Below, piece after piece: positions 1 through 5,730 of a DNA stretch of 7,601 nt. Source of the stretch: Bacillota bacterium (GTDB lineage: Bacteria; Bacillota; Clostridia; Christensenellales; Aristaeellaceae); NCBI GenBank assembly GCA_023398575.1, contig JAEWSC010000065.1, positions 1-7,601 on the forward strand, in the 5' to 3' direction. A program made the translations under genes and the position numbers. How positions within the stretch are numbered: position 1 is the stretch's first letter; every line of letters starts with the position of its first letter. The notes beneath the pieces were generated by a model, which was not told the origin of the DNA, did not search any database, and was given only the letters and a program-made list of their open reading frames with translations.

Positions 1-401
1 AGTTCTTCGACATGGAAGTGTCCCACCTGCACAAGGCAGCCCAGATGCTGGCCCAAAGAGAAAACAAGCAATGGCAGCAAGTGGTGGGCAATGGTGATTT
101 TCCACCGGCACTAAAGTTTAAATCCAACATTGACTACGTCCGCAGCGCATTGAATATGGTGGAATTCTCTGCGGAGAAGGAAATCTTCAAACCCGTCAAC
201 ATGCTGCCCAGGGACTATGAATTCTTCAAGTTCCAGAACAAAATGAACCATAATGTGGACGTTGTACCCAGCCATCAGGTGATTGATATGTACATTCGCC
301 AAAAGGGCCAGGACTATCGCTGGGAGACAGCCCCCAACCCCGTGGTTGGCCTGCAAAACCGTAAGGCCGATAACGTCAGCGTCGGCAGAACCGTGCAATA
401 A
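1..401 (+). CDS. C-terminal part of a protein, possibly ferritin-like (5' end outside window)
   Basis: The reading frame is open from the first complete codon (base 3) to TAA at 399-401. Codons before the first in-frame ATG (base 12) encode Phe-Phe-Asp and flow into the same segment, so this is the tail of a longer gene rather than a gene starting at base 12. About 133 residues are visible. The beginning (MEVSHLHKAAQMLAQRE) is an amphipathic helix carrying an ExxH pair, as in metal-binding helices of ferritin-like four-helix bundles. The tail is rich in Asn, Gln and Val and has no membrane segment. The ferritin-like reading rests on this helix and on a general resemblance to clostridial ferritin-like proteins, so it is tentative; the rest is unrecognised. 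The next gene is 158 bases downstream behind a long hairpin, so this gene probably ends its own transcription unit. Confidence 0.7.
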   Translation, partial: FFDMEVSHLHKAAQMLAQRENKQWQQVVGNGDFPPALKFKSNIDYVRSALNMVEFSAEKEIFKPVNMLPRDYEFFKFQNKMNHNVDVVPSHQVIDMYIRQKGQDYRWETAPNPVVGLQNRKADNVSVGRTVQ

Positions 402-416
402 CGAATGGAGTACCTT

Positions 417-454
417 GCGGGGAGGACTTCTTTTGATAAAGAAGCCCTCCCCGC
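417..454. other. Long near-perfect hairpin after the first gene
   Basis: GCGGGGAGG (417-425) pairs with CCTCCCCGC (446-454), and CTTCTTT (427-433) with AAAGAAG (438-444). There is one A-C mismatch (426/445) and a TGAT loop, giving 16 paired bases. It starts 15 bases after the stop codon, where a terminator would be expected. However, neither strand has a T-run after it, so it may stabilise the 3' end of the mRNA or be a weak terminator rather than a classical one. Confidence 0.6.
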
Positions 455-471
455 ACCCTACCCAGAAAACT

Positions 472-500
472 TTAACTGGAATAAATTATTGCGCAATGAT
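472..500 (+). promoter_or_regulatory. Weak candidate promoter with palindrome, upstream of the small RHH-like gene
   Basis: TTAACT (472-477, 4/6 to the -35 consensus) and AATGAT (495-500, 4/6 to the -10 consensus) are 17 bases apart. The perfect palindrome ATTGCGCAAT (488-497) overlaps the -10, and the symmetry extends to 14 of 16 bases (485-500). The palindrome is certain; the promoter is weak and inferred from spacing and position. Confidence 0.3.
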
Positions 501-527
501 ACAGCCATCCCGGAACCATGCAGTTGT

Positions 528-552
528 TCCCCTCATAGGATTCTAGGGGAGG
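528..552 (+). promoter_or_regulatory. Ribosome binding site for the TTG start at 560, partly inside a hairpin
   Basis: GGAGG at 548-552 lies 7 bases before the TTG at 560-562 and decides the start. TCCCCT (528-533) is complementary to AGGGGA (545-550), with an 11-base loop, so a 6-bp hairpin could mask the first half of the binding site. A second GGAGG (552-556) is only 3 bases from the start and is less likely to be used. Confidence 0.5.
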
Positions 553-559
553 GAGGAGA

Positions 560-817
560 TTGAGAAGCCATTTGTTTACCGACACCCAGGATTTTGACAG
601 CCATTGGGCTTGCCCGCCAGATAAAATCTGCGTGTACCTCAGGCTTGACAAAGAGTTCTACCTTGGCTTGTGCAGCCGGGCCGCCAATGAGGGCTTGACC
701 ACCGGCCAATACATGGAGCAGACTGTAAAGGCCTGGGAAGCACTGGCAAGTAAAACACTCAATGGTATGCCCGGCAGCAAACCTCCGCCAAATGGATACG
801 CTGGGCAGGAAAACTAA
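560..817 (+). CDS. Small ribbon-helix-helix-like protein (85 aa)
   Basis: A TTG start is chosen because it has a well-spaced GGAGG. The next in-frame ATG (codon 52) would remove most of the domain. Residues 22-62 follow the ribbon-helix-helix pattern of Arc/CopG-type DNA-binding proteins. The strand at 22-30 alternates buried Ile23, Val25, Leu27 and Leu29 with exposed Cys24, Tyr26 and Arg28. Helix A spans about 31-44, there is a Gly45 turn, and helix B is about 47-62 (TTGQYMEQTVKAWEAL). The N-terminal 20 residues and the Pro/Gly-rich tail (70-85) look disordered. There is no membrane segment or signal peptide. In such families a dimer's strand pair enters the major groove, often for autoregulation; the upstream palindrome at 488-497 would suit that. 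The gene stands alone and ends 9 bases before a strong terminator. The fold call comes from pattern only; the target and function are unknown. Confidence 0.7.
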   Translation: MRSHLFTDTQDFDSHWACPPDKICVYLRLDKEFYLGLCSRAANEGLTTGQYMEQTVKAWEALASKTLNGMPGSKPPPNGYAGQEN

Positions 818-826
818 ATAAAAATC

Positions 827-860
827 ACCCGTCCTCCTACAATGCCGAGGACGGGTTTTT
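827..860. terminator. Bidirectional intrinsic terminator between convergent genes
   Basis: ACCCGTCCTC (827-836) pairs perfectly with GAGGACGGGT (847-856) across a 10-base loop, and T continues through 860. On the minus strand the same hairpin is followed by GATTTTTATTT, so it can also stop transcription coming from the gene ending at 931. Confidence 0.88.
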
Positions 861-883
861 GCACGAGGTAAATAATGGGGATT

Positions 884-931
884 CTAAAGGGGTTTTATCC
901 CTTTAGCGGGGTGCAGGGGCAGCGCCCTTGC
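884..931. repeat. Double-hairpin intergenic element touching the minus-strand stop codon
   Basis: Two adjacent dyads are present. CTAAAGGG (884-891) pairs with CCCTTTAG (899-906) over a 7-base loop. GCAGGGGC (913-920) pairs with GCCCTTGC (924-931) over a 3-base loop, including one G-T pair. The second ends on base 931, the last base of the minus-strand TAG. The look (AAAGGG/CCCTTT hairpin beside a GGGG-GCC-CCC hairpin) resembles multicopy intergenic dyads I recall from Clostridia, but only one copy is present here, so calling it a repeat is an inference. It may aid termination of the minus-strand gene. Confidence 0.5.
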
Positions 932-2031
932 TACGGAAACAACAAACCATATGTTACCGGACCAACAATGCCATCCACTTTTATGCCCTGATCCTTTTGG
1001 TATGCTTTCACTGCCGCTTGGGTCAGCTTGCCAAAGATACCATCGACGTCATCATTTAAATAGCCCAGCACAATCAGCCTCGCCTGTATTTTTTCCACAT
1101 CCTCACCCTTATGGCCTTTTTTCAAATATCGGGATTGGGGCGGATTGGATATCAAAGATGCCGCACCGCTGTTAAGCTTTGCCCACGTCACTGGCCCGAC
1201 GATGCCATCCTGGGTAATTTTCGCGTTTTTTTGATAGAGCAATACAGCGCTTAGTGTGATATCCCCAAAGACACCATCGGCCTTACCTGTATTATAACCC
1301 AATTCTAGCAGCCGCTTTTGCAACTTTTTCACTTTATCGCCGCGCATATCTTTTTGCAGATAGCTGGAACTGGACCCCGTATCAGTATTACCTGAATTGC
1401 TGCCACCCATAGTGCTGGTCTCAACAGTATACGATTCCAGGTCCAGTAAATGCAACGTCTGTGGCCCTGCGATACCATCCTGCGTGATGGCAAACAGTTC
1501 CTGGGCTGCAATCACGGCCTTGCGCGTCTGATTGGTAAAAGTATCAGACATAGGACCTGTATATACGCCCATTTCCGTCAACACTTGATGCAGTGCCTTT
1601 ACAGCCAGCCCTTTGCTGCCTTTGCGCAGGGTTGGCGTAGGCAGCACCACCGTATCAGGCGCATCCTCCGCGGTGCATTTGATACTAAACACAATGGAGC
1701 TTTTTGCGTTGCGCGTCTGGCCATAGTTACGCAGCACAAACTTATTGGTGCCCGCCAAGCAGTTAACTGTAAAGCTGCCTGCCGTTCCGCTTAGCTGCAC
1801 CGATATGGGGGCCAGCCAAACACCCTTGTACTGGTGCTCCAGTACATAGGTATAGCCATCGGCGCCGGCAAACTGAATGGTCACACCGGCAGAAGCGGTC
1901 ATGGCAGGATAATCCGTCAGGGTAAAGCCCGGCAGTTTCACGCTGTCATTGTACGTTTCCCCAAAGGACAAGACCGGGATGGACAGGCAGAACAAAAGGA
2001 CGACCAAAAGGCGCAGGATACGATGCTTCAT
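931..2031 (-). CDS. Secreted protein with three peptidoglycan-binding repeats
   Basis: This 366-aa protein starts at ATG (2031-2029), with GGAGG 8 bases upstream. Residues 1-24 form a signal peptide (basic MKHRILR, hydrophobic core, then a short polar end); there is no lipobox. Residues about 37-120 are beta-rich with no recognised domain and hold the only two mature cysteines, Cys91 and Cys119. Three peptidoglycan-binding type 1 repeats follow at about 135-198, 224-288 and 301-366. Each shows the family pattern: a K/R-G-x-x-G/V-x-x-hydrophobic start, then L-x-x-x-G-Y/V, a D-G-x-F-G-like turn (degenerate in repeat 1) and a closing DGIxGPxT. A Ser/Gly/Thr linker (203-223) separates repeats 1 and 2. 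No amidase, muramidase or peptidase motif is visible, so the protein probably anchors to the cell wall instead of cutting it. It is divergent from a holin-like gene and convergent with the RHH-like gene. Its role is unknown; it could be a wall adaptor or a lost-enzyme remnant. Confidence 0.9.
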   Translation of the reverse strand: MKHRILRLLVVLLFCLSIPVLSFGETYNDSVKLPGFTLTDYPAMTASAGVTIQFAGADGYTYVLEHQYKGVWLAPISVQLSGTAGSFTVNCLAGTNKFVLRNYGQTRNAKSSIVFSIKCTAEDAPDTVVLPTPTLRKGSKGLAVKALHQVLTEMGVYTGPMSDTFTNQTRKAVIAAQELFAITQDGIAGPQTLHLLDLESYTVETSTMGGSNSGNTDTGSSSSYLQKDMRGDKVKKLQKRLLELGYNTGKADGVFGDITLSAVLLYQKNAKITQDGIVGPVTWAKLNSGAASLISNPPQSRYLKKGHKGEDVEKIQARLIVLGYLNDDVDGIFGKLTQAAVKAYQKDQGIKVDGIVGPVTYGLLFP

Positions 2032-2060
2032 GTCTCATTCCTCCACAATCCGTCGGATGC

Positions 2061-2096
2061 CAAACCGTTTCGGAAGCTTTGATGGTAAACGGTATG
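2061..2096. repeat. Inverted repeat in the leader of the minus-strand gene
   Basis: CAAACCGTTT (2061-2070) and AAACGGTATG (2087-2096) are complementary at 9 of 10 positions across a 16-base spacer, 30 to 65 bases upstream of the minus-strand start. It could be an operator or an RNA stem-loop in the leader. I see no convincing sigma-A promoter for the minus-strand gene in 2032-2235. Confidence 0.4.
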
Positions 2097-2197
2097 CGTA
2101 ATAGAAGCCAAGTAGAAGAAACACCTGTAAAACATTTGTCCAAGCACTTGAAATCCGCTTTCCGCCAGGTTCATGCAATTTTCTATTTTTTTAAGCA

Positions 2198-2203
2198 TAC
2201 AAT
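2198..2203 (+). promoter_or_regulatory. Candidate -10 element for the holin-like gene
   Basis: TACAAT (5/6 to consensus) lies 32 bases before the start codon, at the end of an A/T-rich stretch bounded by GCAATT (2175-2180) and AATTGC (2201-2206). No good -35 is found at 16-19 bases upstream, so the promoter call is weak. Confidence 0.25.
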
Positions 2204-2235
2204 TGCCTGAAGATTTTGAGAAAGGAGAGGAGATC

Positions 2236-2439
2236 ATGCAGGAAACCCAAAGCCGCTGGCGATCCAAAGCCGCTTGGGCATCTCTATTGGGCCTGATAGG
2301 CCTGATCTTCAGCCATTATGGCCTGTACGAATTACTGGGCCTTAACAATGAAACCTGGCAAACACTGGTGGAATCGCTGCTGGCTGCGCTGGTAGCCTTT
2401 GGCGTGCTCAACAACCCCACCGACCCCGCACATTTCTAG
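2236..2439 (+). CDS. Holin-like small membrane protein (phi-LC3 type)
   Basis: The start is placed at ATG 2236 because AAAGGAG (2221-2227) lies 8 bases before it. An in-frame ATG at 2173 has no binding site, and the extra 21 residues would be read through the ribosome binding site. The 67-aa product begins with a short charged segment (RWRSK), then membrane helix 1 (about 13-33), a loop containing NNET, membrane helix 2 (about 42-57) and the end GVLNNPTDPAHF. That ending matches the G-x-x-x-DPTT-like C-terminus typical of phi-LC3-family phage holins, and the N-terminal charged-residue/Ala-Trp segment also fits. Holins oligomerise in the cytoplasmic membrane and form lesions that let murein hydrolases out. 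No phage genes surround it; the only partner candidate is the divergent wall-binding protein. It could be a domesticated holin or a membrane protein of unrelated function. Confidence 0.8.
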   Translation: MQETQSRWRSKAAWASLLGLIGLIFSHYGLYELLGLNNETWQTLVESLLAALVAFGVLNNPTDPAHF

Positions 2440-2475
2440 CGTTTTAGTTCCTCTTTCCCAGTATCATTGCATCAT

Positions 2476-2509
2476 GGGGCGGCCCCGCTTTTTGGAGCCG
2501 CCAGTTTTT
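2476..2509 (+). terminator. Intrinsic terminator after the holin-like gene
   Basis: GGCGGC (2478-2483) pairs with GCCGCC (2497-2502), with further pairing inside the loop, and TTTTT follows at 2505-2509. It lies 37 bases after the stop codon. Confidence 0.75.
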
Positions 2510-2520
2510 GAGGAAATTTA

Positions 2521-2562
2521 TGGACAAGCACCCGCTTTGGGGGTATGATAGGGCCATCATAC
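2521..2562 (+). promoter_or_regulatory. Sigma-A promoter with a dyad operator-like site over the -10
   Basis: TGGACA (2521-2526, 5/6) and TATGAT (2544-2549, 5/6) are exactly 17 bases apart, a strong housekeeping promoter upstream of the gene starting at 2588. A perfect 7-bp inverted repeat, GTATGAT (2543-2549) and ATCATAC (2556-2562), covers the -10 and the expected transcription start near 2556. A protein bound there would block the polymerase, so negative control is inferred; the regulator is unknown. Confidence 0.7.
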
Positions 2563-2587
2563 AAAGGATATAAAGGAGGCATCCCGT

Positions 2588-2977
2588 TTGAGCGAAAACT
2601 GTGTACATAAGCCGGATATCCGCTTTGGGAAATTCCTCAGACAGTATTTTTTGAAGGACGATATTCTTTCACAAACCATGTGCTGCATTCACTGCGGCGG
2701 CGAAATCCAGTTTGAAAAAAAGTCAGCTCATAAGCTTTGGGATGCGCTGATCTGGGTCATACTGCTGGCTGTCATCATTGCCATACGCCTGGGCAAGGAT
2801 CTGATGATAAGCTACCTGCCTCTTTGGGCATATATTCTTATCGCCGTCGCATTTGTTGCCCTGTTGGGGCTTGTACTGGATGTCGCCAAGGAATGGTACT
2901 TGATAAAGCACGGAAGGTTCATATTGATAAATTCAGTGGCTGCAGAGCCTACCGCGGGCAAAAATCCGGCCGAATGA
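2588..2977 (+). CDS. Zinc-ribbon-like two-helix membrane protein, unknown function
   Basis: The TTG start (2588-2590) is supported by AGGAGG (2574-2579) 8 bases upstream. The product has 129 aa. The cytoplasmic-looking N-terminal 50 residues contain Cys5 and a Cys32-Cys33-x-x-Cys36-Gly-Gly cluster, followed by FEKKSAHK, then membrane helices at about 52-67 and 77-97 and a polar tail. The layout resembles the clostridial/bacillar 'cxxc_20_cxxc' proteins (two CxxC knuckles about 20 residues apart, then KKS/R and two membrane helices). Here the first knuckle is degenerate: Cys5-Val-His7-Lys8, with only one Cys. A zinc site using Cys5, His7, Cys33 and Cys36 is conceivable but unproven. The gene is a single unit with its own promoter and terminator. 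No function is known to me for the family. Confidence 0.8.
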   Translation: MSENCVHKPDIRFGKFLRQYFLKDDILSQTMCCIHCGGEIQFEKKSAHKLWDALIWVILLAVIIAIRLGKDLMISYLPLWAYILIAVAFVALLGLVLDVAKEWYLIKHGRFILINSVAAEPTAGKNPAE

Positions 2978-2991
2978 TAATCGCTTGCACC

Positions 2992-3016
2992 GCCCCGGCA
3001 TTGCCGGGGCCTTTTT
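2992..3016 (+). terminator. Intrinsic terminator before cca
   Basis: GCCCCGGC (2992-2999) pairs perfectly with GCCGGGGC (3003-3010) over an ATT loop, and TTTTT follows at 3012-3016. It is 14 bases after the stop codon. Confidence 0.92.
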
Positions 3017-3030
3017 GCATAGCATGGCCG

Positions 3031-3060
3031 TTGGTAGTTTTGTCGGTATCGTGGTATACT
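3031..3060 (+). promoter_or_regulatory. Extended -10 promoter of the CCA-adding enzyme gene
   Basis: TTGGTA (3031-3036, 4/6) and TATACT (3055-3060, 5/6) are 18 bases apart, and TG one base before the -10 (3052-3053) makes it an extended -10. The expected transcript start is near 3067, giving a leader of about 23 bases. Confidence 0.65.
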
Positions 3061-3089
3061 GAATCAAACGAACATGAGGATGTGAGCCC

Positions 3090-4439
3090 ATGATTTCACT
3101 CCCGCAAGGTGCCACGTTTATTATAGATCAGCTTGAAAAGGCAGGCTTTGAAGCTTGGGTGGTAGGCGGCTGCGTGCGGGATGGCCTGCTGGGCCTTTCC
3201 CCCCACGATTGGGATATTTGCACCAGCGCAAATCCTGAAGAGACACTCGCTGTTTTTGCTGGCCAGCGGGTGATTGAAACAGGTATCAAGCATGGAACAG
3301 TAACGGTTCTGTGGAATGGTGAGCCATACGAGGTCACCACCTATCGTACAGAAGGAGTGTATAGCGACAGCCGCCGCCCGGACACCGTTGATTTTGTCAG
3401 CAATGTACGCGATGATTTAAGCCGCCGAGACTTTACAGTAAATTCCATGTCTTACCATCCGCAGCGGGGATTGTATGATGCCTTTGGCGGGCAGGATGAT
3501 TTAAACAACAAAATCATTCGCTGCGTAGGCGACGCAAAGACACGTTTTGATGAGGATGCGCTGCGCATACTGCGGGCCATGCGTTTTGCTGCCACCTATG
3601 GCTTTTTCATTGATGAAAAAACGGCGCAGGCATTGCTTGCGAGCAAAGATCGCTTGCTCTTGATTGCACCGGAGCGAATTCGGGAGGAGTTATTGCGCCT
3701 GCTCTTAGGTGTTGGCGCGGCTGATATACTACGCGACTTTGCTCCAGTGCTATTCGTCTTTCTGCCGGAGCTTGCGCCCATGCTGGGATTGAATCAACAC
3801 AACCCCTACCATTACCTGGATGTATGGGAACATACACTGGCAGCCATAACGGCCGCGCCTCAGGACCCGGTACTTCGCCTGGCCATGCTTTTACACGATG
3901 CCGGCAAGCCTGCCTGCTTTTTTCAGGATGAAAAAGGAGTAGGTCATTTTTACGGCCATCCTGAAGTAAGCTTGAAAATTTCAAAGACCATTCTGGAAAG
4001 GCTGCGGTTCGATAACCAGACCCGCAAGACGGTAGAGGAGTTGGTTTTGTTCCACGATGCCACCATTCCCGCAAGACAAAAGAATGTGCTCAAATGGCTC
4101 AACCGCATCGGTGAAGAAAGGCTTCGGCAGTTGCTGCCTGTAAAAAGAGCCGATGCTGCCGCCCAGCATCCAAACAAGAGGCAAGCAAAACTTGACGATA
4201 TAGATCGTTTGGAATCTTGTATCAATAGCGTCTTGGAGACCGGACTTCCCTACAGATTGAAGGATATGGCCATCACTGGCAATGATCTTGCCGCCATAGG
4301 TGTTGCGCCCGGGAAGCAGTTGGGTGAGATGCTTCAAACCCTTCTGAAAAGGGTGATGGAAGGTAGGTTAATCAATGAAAAAAACGCGCTACTGGAAGCG
4401 GCATTGAAAATGAACGCCAGGGCGACTGGTAATAAATGA
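3090..4439 (+). CDS. cca: CCA tRNA nucleotidyltransferase (HD-containing, class II)
   Basis: The enzyme adds or repairs the 3'-CCA end of tRNAs in the cytoplasm, using CTP and ATP without a template. The 449-aa length fits the long Firmicutes form. Visible in order: the nucleotidyltransferase signature GGCVRD (26-31) with the metal-binding pair Asp40/Asp42 (HDWD); the flexible-loop RRDFTVNSM motif (112-120); the base-selecting EDALRILRAMRF segment (155-166); an HD-type domain with His248, His269-Asp270, AGKP, His286/His290 and His322-Asp323; and a C-terminal tRNA-binding region (about 395-440, ITGNDLAAIGVAPGKQLGEML...NEK). All key residues are present. The ATG at 3090 is preceded by a modest AGGA (3077-3080) 9 bases upstream. 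The gene has its own promoter and downstream terminator, so it is probably transcribed alone. The HD residues suggest an added phosphohydrolase function, as known for some members; that part is inference. Confidence 0.97.
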   Translation: MISLPQGATFIIDQLEKAGFEAWVVGGCVRDGLLGLSPHDWDICTSANPEETLAVFAGQRVIETGIKHGTVTVLWNGEPYEVTTYRTEGVYSDSRRPDTVDFVSNVRDDLSRRDFTVNSMSYHPQRGLYDAFGGQDDLNNKIIRCVGDAKTRFDEDALRILRAMRFAATYGFFIDEKTAQALLASKDRLLLIAPERIREELLRLLLGVGAADILRDFAPVLFVFLPELAPMLGLNQHNPYHYLDVWEHTLAAITAAPQDPVLRLAMLLHDAGKPACFFQDEKGVGHFYGHPEVSLKISKTILERLRFDNQTRKTVEELVLFHDATIPARQKNVLKWLNRIGEERLRQLLPVKRADAAAQHPNKRQAKLDDIDRLESCINSVLETGLPYRLKDMAITGNDLAAIGVAPGKQLGEMLQTLLKRVMEGRLINEKNALLEAALKMNARATGNK

Positions 4440-4441
4440 TA

Positions 4442-4479
4442 AGAGCGACAACTGATGATCAAGCGCGGTTTGCTGCTCT
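4442..4479 (+). other. Imperfect hairpin just after cca
   Basis: AGAGC (4442-4446) pairs with GCTCT (4475-4479), and CAA (4449-4451) with TTG (4470-4472) across a two-base mismatch. A/T-rich sequence follows (ATTTTTATTA at 4491-4500). It may help end the cca transcript, but the better terminator lies about 60 bases further on. The remaining bases between the two (4480-4539) are A/T-rich and hold nothing else I can identify. Confidence 0.3.
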
Positions 4480-4539
4480 AGGACTTTGGTATTTTTATTA
4501 CATTATAAGTACAACCACATACATCGCTATTTCATTTTT

Positions 4540-4575
4540 GAACACCGCTCCGTGACGAGCAGGCGTTCTTTTTTT
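4540..4575 (+). terminator. Intrinsic terminator between cca and the importer operon
   Basis: GAAC-ACC-GCTC (4540-4550) pairs with GAGC-AGG-CGTTC (4557-4568) with one mismatch and one bulge, and seven T follow (4569-4575). It separates cca from the ABC operon promoter. Confidence 0.8.
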
Positions 4576-4597
4576 GGCGCTGATTCTGCATATTGTA

Positions 4598-4626
4598 TTG
4601 TGTATGTAAGATTTGTGTATTATAAT
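4598..4626 (+). promoter_or_regulatory. Promoter of the ABC importer operon
   Basis: A perfect TATAAT (4621-4626) has TTGTGT (4598-4603, 3/6) 17 bases upstream. The leader from about 4633 contains a small hairpin, GGGGA (4638-4642) with TCCCC (4657-4661), before the GGAGGG binding site at 4677-4682. No known riboswitch is recognised in this short leader. Confidence 0.65.
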
Positions 4627-4689
4627 TGTAAGTGAACGGGGATGATTGTGTAAGATTCCCCAAATTCATTTCAATCGGAGGGCATATTC

Positions 4690-5691
4690 ATGAAAAGGCT
4701 CCTATCTATTGTACTGGCAGCCATCCTGGTACTTGGTCTTGCATCCACCGCGCTGGCCCAGGGCGAACTGTTTATCGTCTCCCCCAACAGCGATGGTCTG
4801 CTTTCCATCATCCCCAAGTTTGAAGAAAAAACCGGCATTAAGGTCACAGTGGAGTCCCTGGGTACAGGCGATGCTATGAAGCGCATCGGCACCGAAATCG
4901 AAAACCCCACCTTTGACCTGATGTATGGTGGCTCCCTGGCTAATTATGTGGCCAACAAAGACCTATTTCAGGAGTATCTGTCCCCCGAAGATGCAAACCT
5001 CATGCCCGAATATCAAAACAAGCTGGGCTACTGCACCAACTACACCGTAGATGGTTCCGTGCTGCTGGTGAACACTGAGCTGCTGGCTGGCCTGGGTATT
5101 GAAATCACCGGCTATGCCGATCTTTTGAAGCCCGAGCTGAAGGACAAAATCGTTACGGCTGACCCCACCGCCTCCTCCTCCGCTTTCTGCCAGCTGACCA
5201 ACATGCTGCTGGCTATGGGCGGCTACGAGTCCGAAGAAGCCTGGACCTATGTGGAAAACCTCTTCAAGAACATCAACGGCAAGGTTGTCAGCTCCTCCAG
5301 CGCAGTGTACAAGGGAGTGTACAACGGCGAATACGTTGTGGGCCTCACCTATGAAGACCCCTGCGTCACCCTTTTGAAGGACGGCGCCACCAATATCAAG
5401 ATCGTATACCCCGTGGAAGGCACTGTATTCCTGCCCGCCCAGATCGGTATCGTGAAAAACGCCAAGAACCTGAATAATGCCAAGGCCTTTGTGGATTTCA
5501 TGCTCACCGAAGAAGCGCAGGTTTTCCTGGCCGAAAACACCACCAGCCGCCCCATCCGCGTTGTGGAAGCCGGAAATGAATTCATGACCCCCATGGCCGA
5601 TATCAAGCTGATTTTTGAAGATTCCGATTATGTCACCAGCCACACGGCGGAGCTCAAAGAAAAGGTACAAGATATCATGATGGGTATCTAA
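4690..5691 (+). CDS. ABC importer solute-binding protein (ferric iron / aminoethylphosphonate type)
   Basis: The ATG has GGAGGG 7 bases upstream. The 333-aa protein has a classical Sec signal peptide, residues 1-23, ending Ala21-Leu-Ala23, so the mature form starts at Gln24. There is no lipobox cysteine, unusual for a binding protein of a single-membrane bacterium. The mature part follows the periplasmic-binding fold type II family of FbpA/FutA and PhnS proteins: LFIVSPNSDGLLSIIPKFEEK and TGIKV near the start, an FDLMYGG strand (75-81), the SSSSAVYKGVYNGEYVVGLTYEDP region (201-224) and a C-terminal FVDFMLTEEAQ helix (268-277) followed by TSRPIR. Tyr residues at 207, 211, 215 and 221 are candidates for ligand contact, but the tandem Tyr-Tyr of FbpA is absent, so iron is not assured. 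Codons are strongly biased to CTG, GGC, ATC, AAC and CCC, unlike cca, suggesting high expression. It is the first gene of the importer operon. Confidence 0.92.
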   Translation: MKRLLSIVLAAILVLGLASTALAQGELFIVSPNSDGLLSIIPKFEEKTGIKVTVESLGTGDAMKRIGTEIENPTFDLMYGGSLANYVANKDLFQEYLSPEDANLMPEYQNKLGYCTNYTVDGSVLLVNTELLAGLGIEITGYADLLKPELKDKIVTADPTASSSAFCQLTNMLLAMGGYESEEAWTYVENLFKNINGKVVSSSSAVYKGVYNGEYVVGLTYEDPCVTLLKDGATNIKIVYPVEGTVFLPAQIGIVKNAKNLNNAKAFVDFMLTEEAQVFLAENTTSRPIRVVEAGNEFMTPMADIKLIFEDSDYVTSHTAELKEKVQDIMMGI

Positions 5692-5696
5692 ACATT

Positions 5697-5726
5697 TCGA
5701 GAAAATCGCTAACGCGTTTTTCTCGA
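5697..5726 (+). other. Stem-loop 1 of the structured spacer
   Basis: TCGAGAAAA (5697-5705) pairs perfectly with TTTTCTCGA (5718-5726) over a 12-base loop. GTTTTG follows. It lies 6 bases after the binding-protein stop codon, so it could be a weak terminator, a processing site or a 3' stabiliser of that mRNA. Confidence 0.65.
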
Positions 5727-5730
5727 GTTT

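Noticed and set aside
1450..1794. Plus-strand open frame of 114 codons inside the peptidoglycan-binding protein gene
   Set aside because: It is a shadow of the minus-strand gene, with Cys/His/Arg-rich translation and no ribosome site.
2173..2235. Upstream in-frame ATG as the start of the holin-like gene
   Set aside because: No ribosome binding site precedes it, and the added 21 residues run through the clear binding site used by ATG 2236.
3607..4074. Minus-strand open frame of 155 codons inside cca
   Set aside because: It is antisense to a complete, motif-verified cca gene and has no supporting start signals.
4633..4689. Riboswitch in the leader of the importer operon
   Set aside because: The leader is under 60 bases with only one 5-bp hairpin, too short and simple for the known classes.
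4963..5670. Long open frame (235 codons) on the minus strand inside the binding-protein gene
   Set aside because: It is opposite a well-supported gene; strong third-position bias of that gene leaves few stops on the other strand. The translation is Gly/Val/His/Gln-rich with no family pattern.
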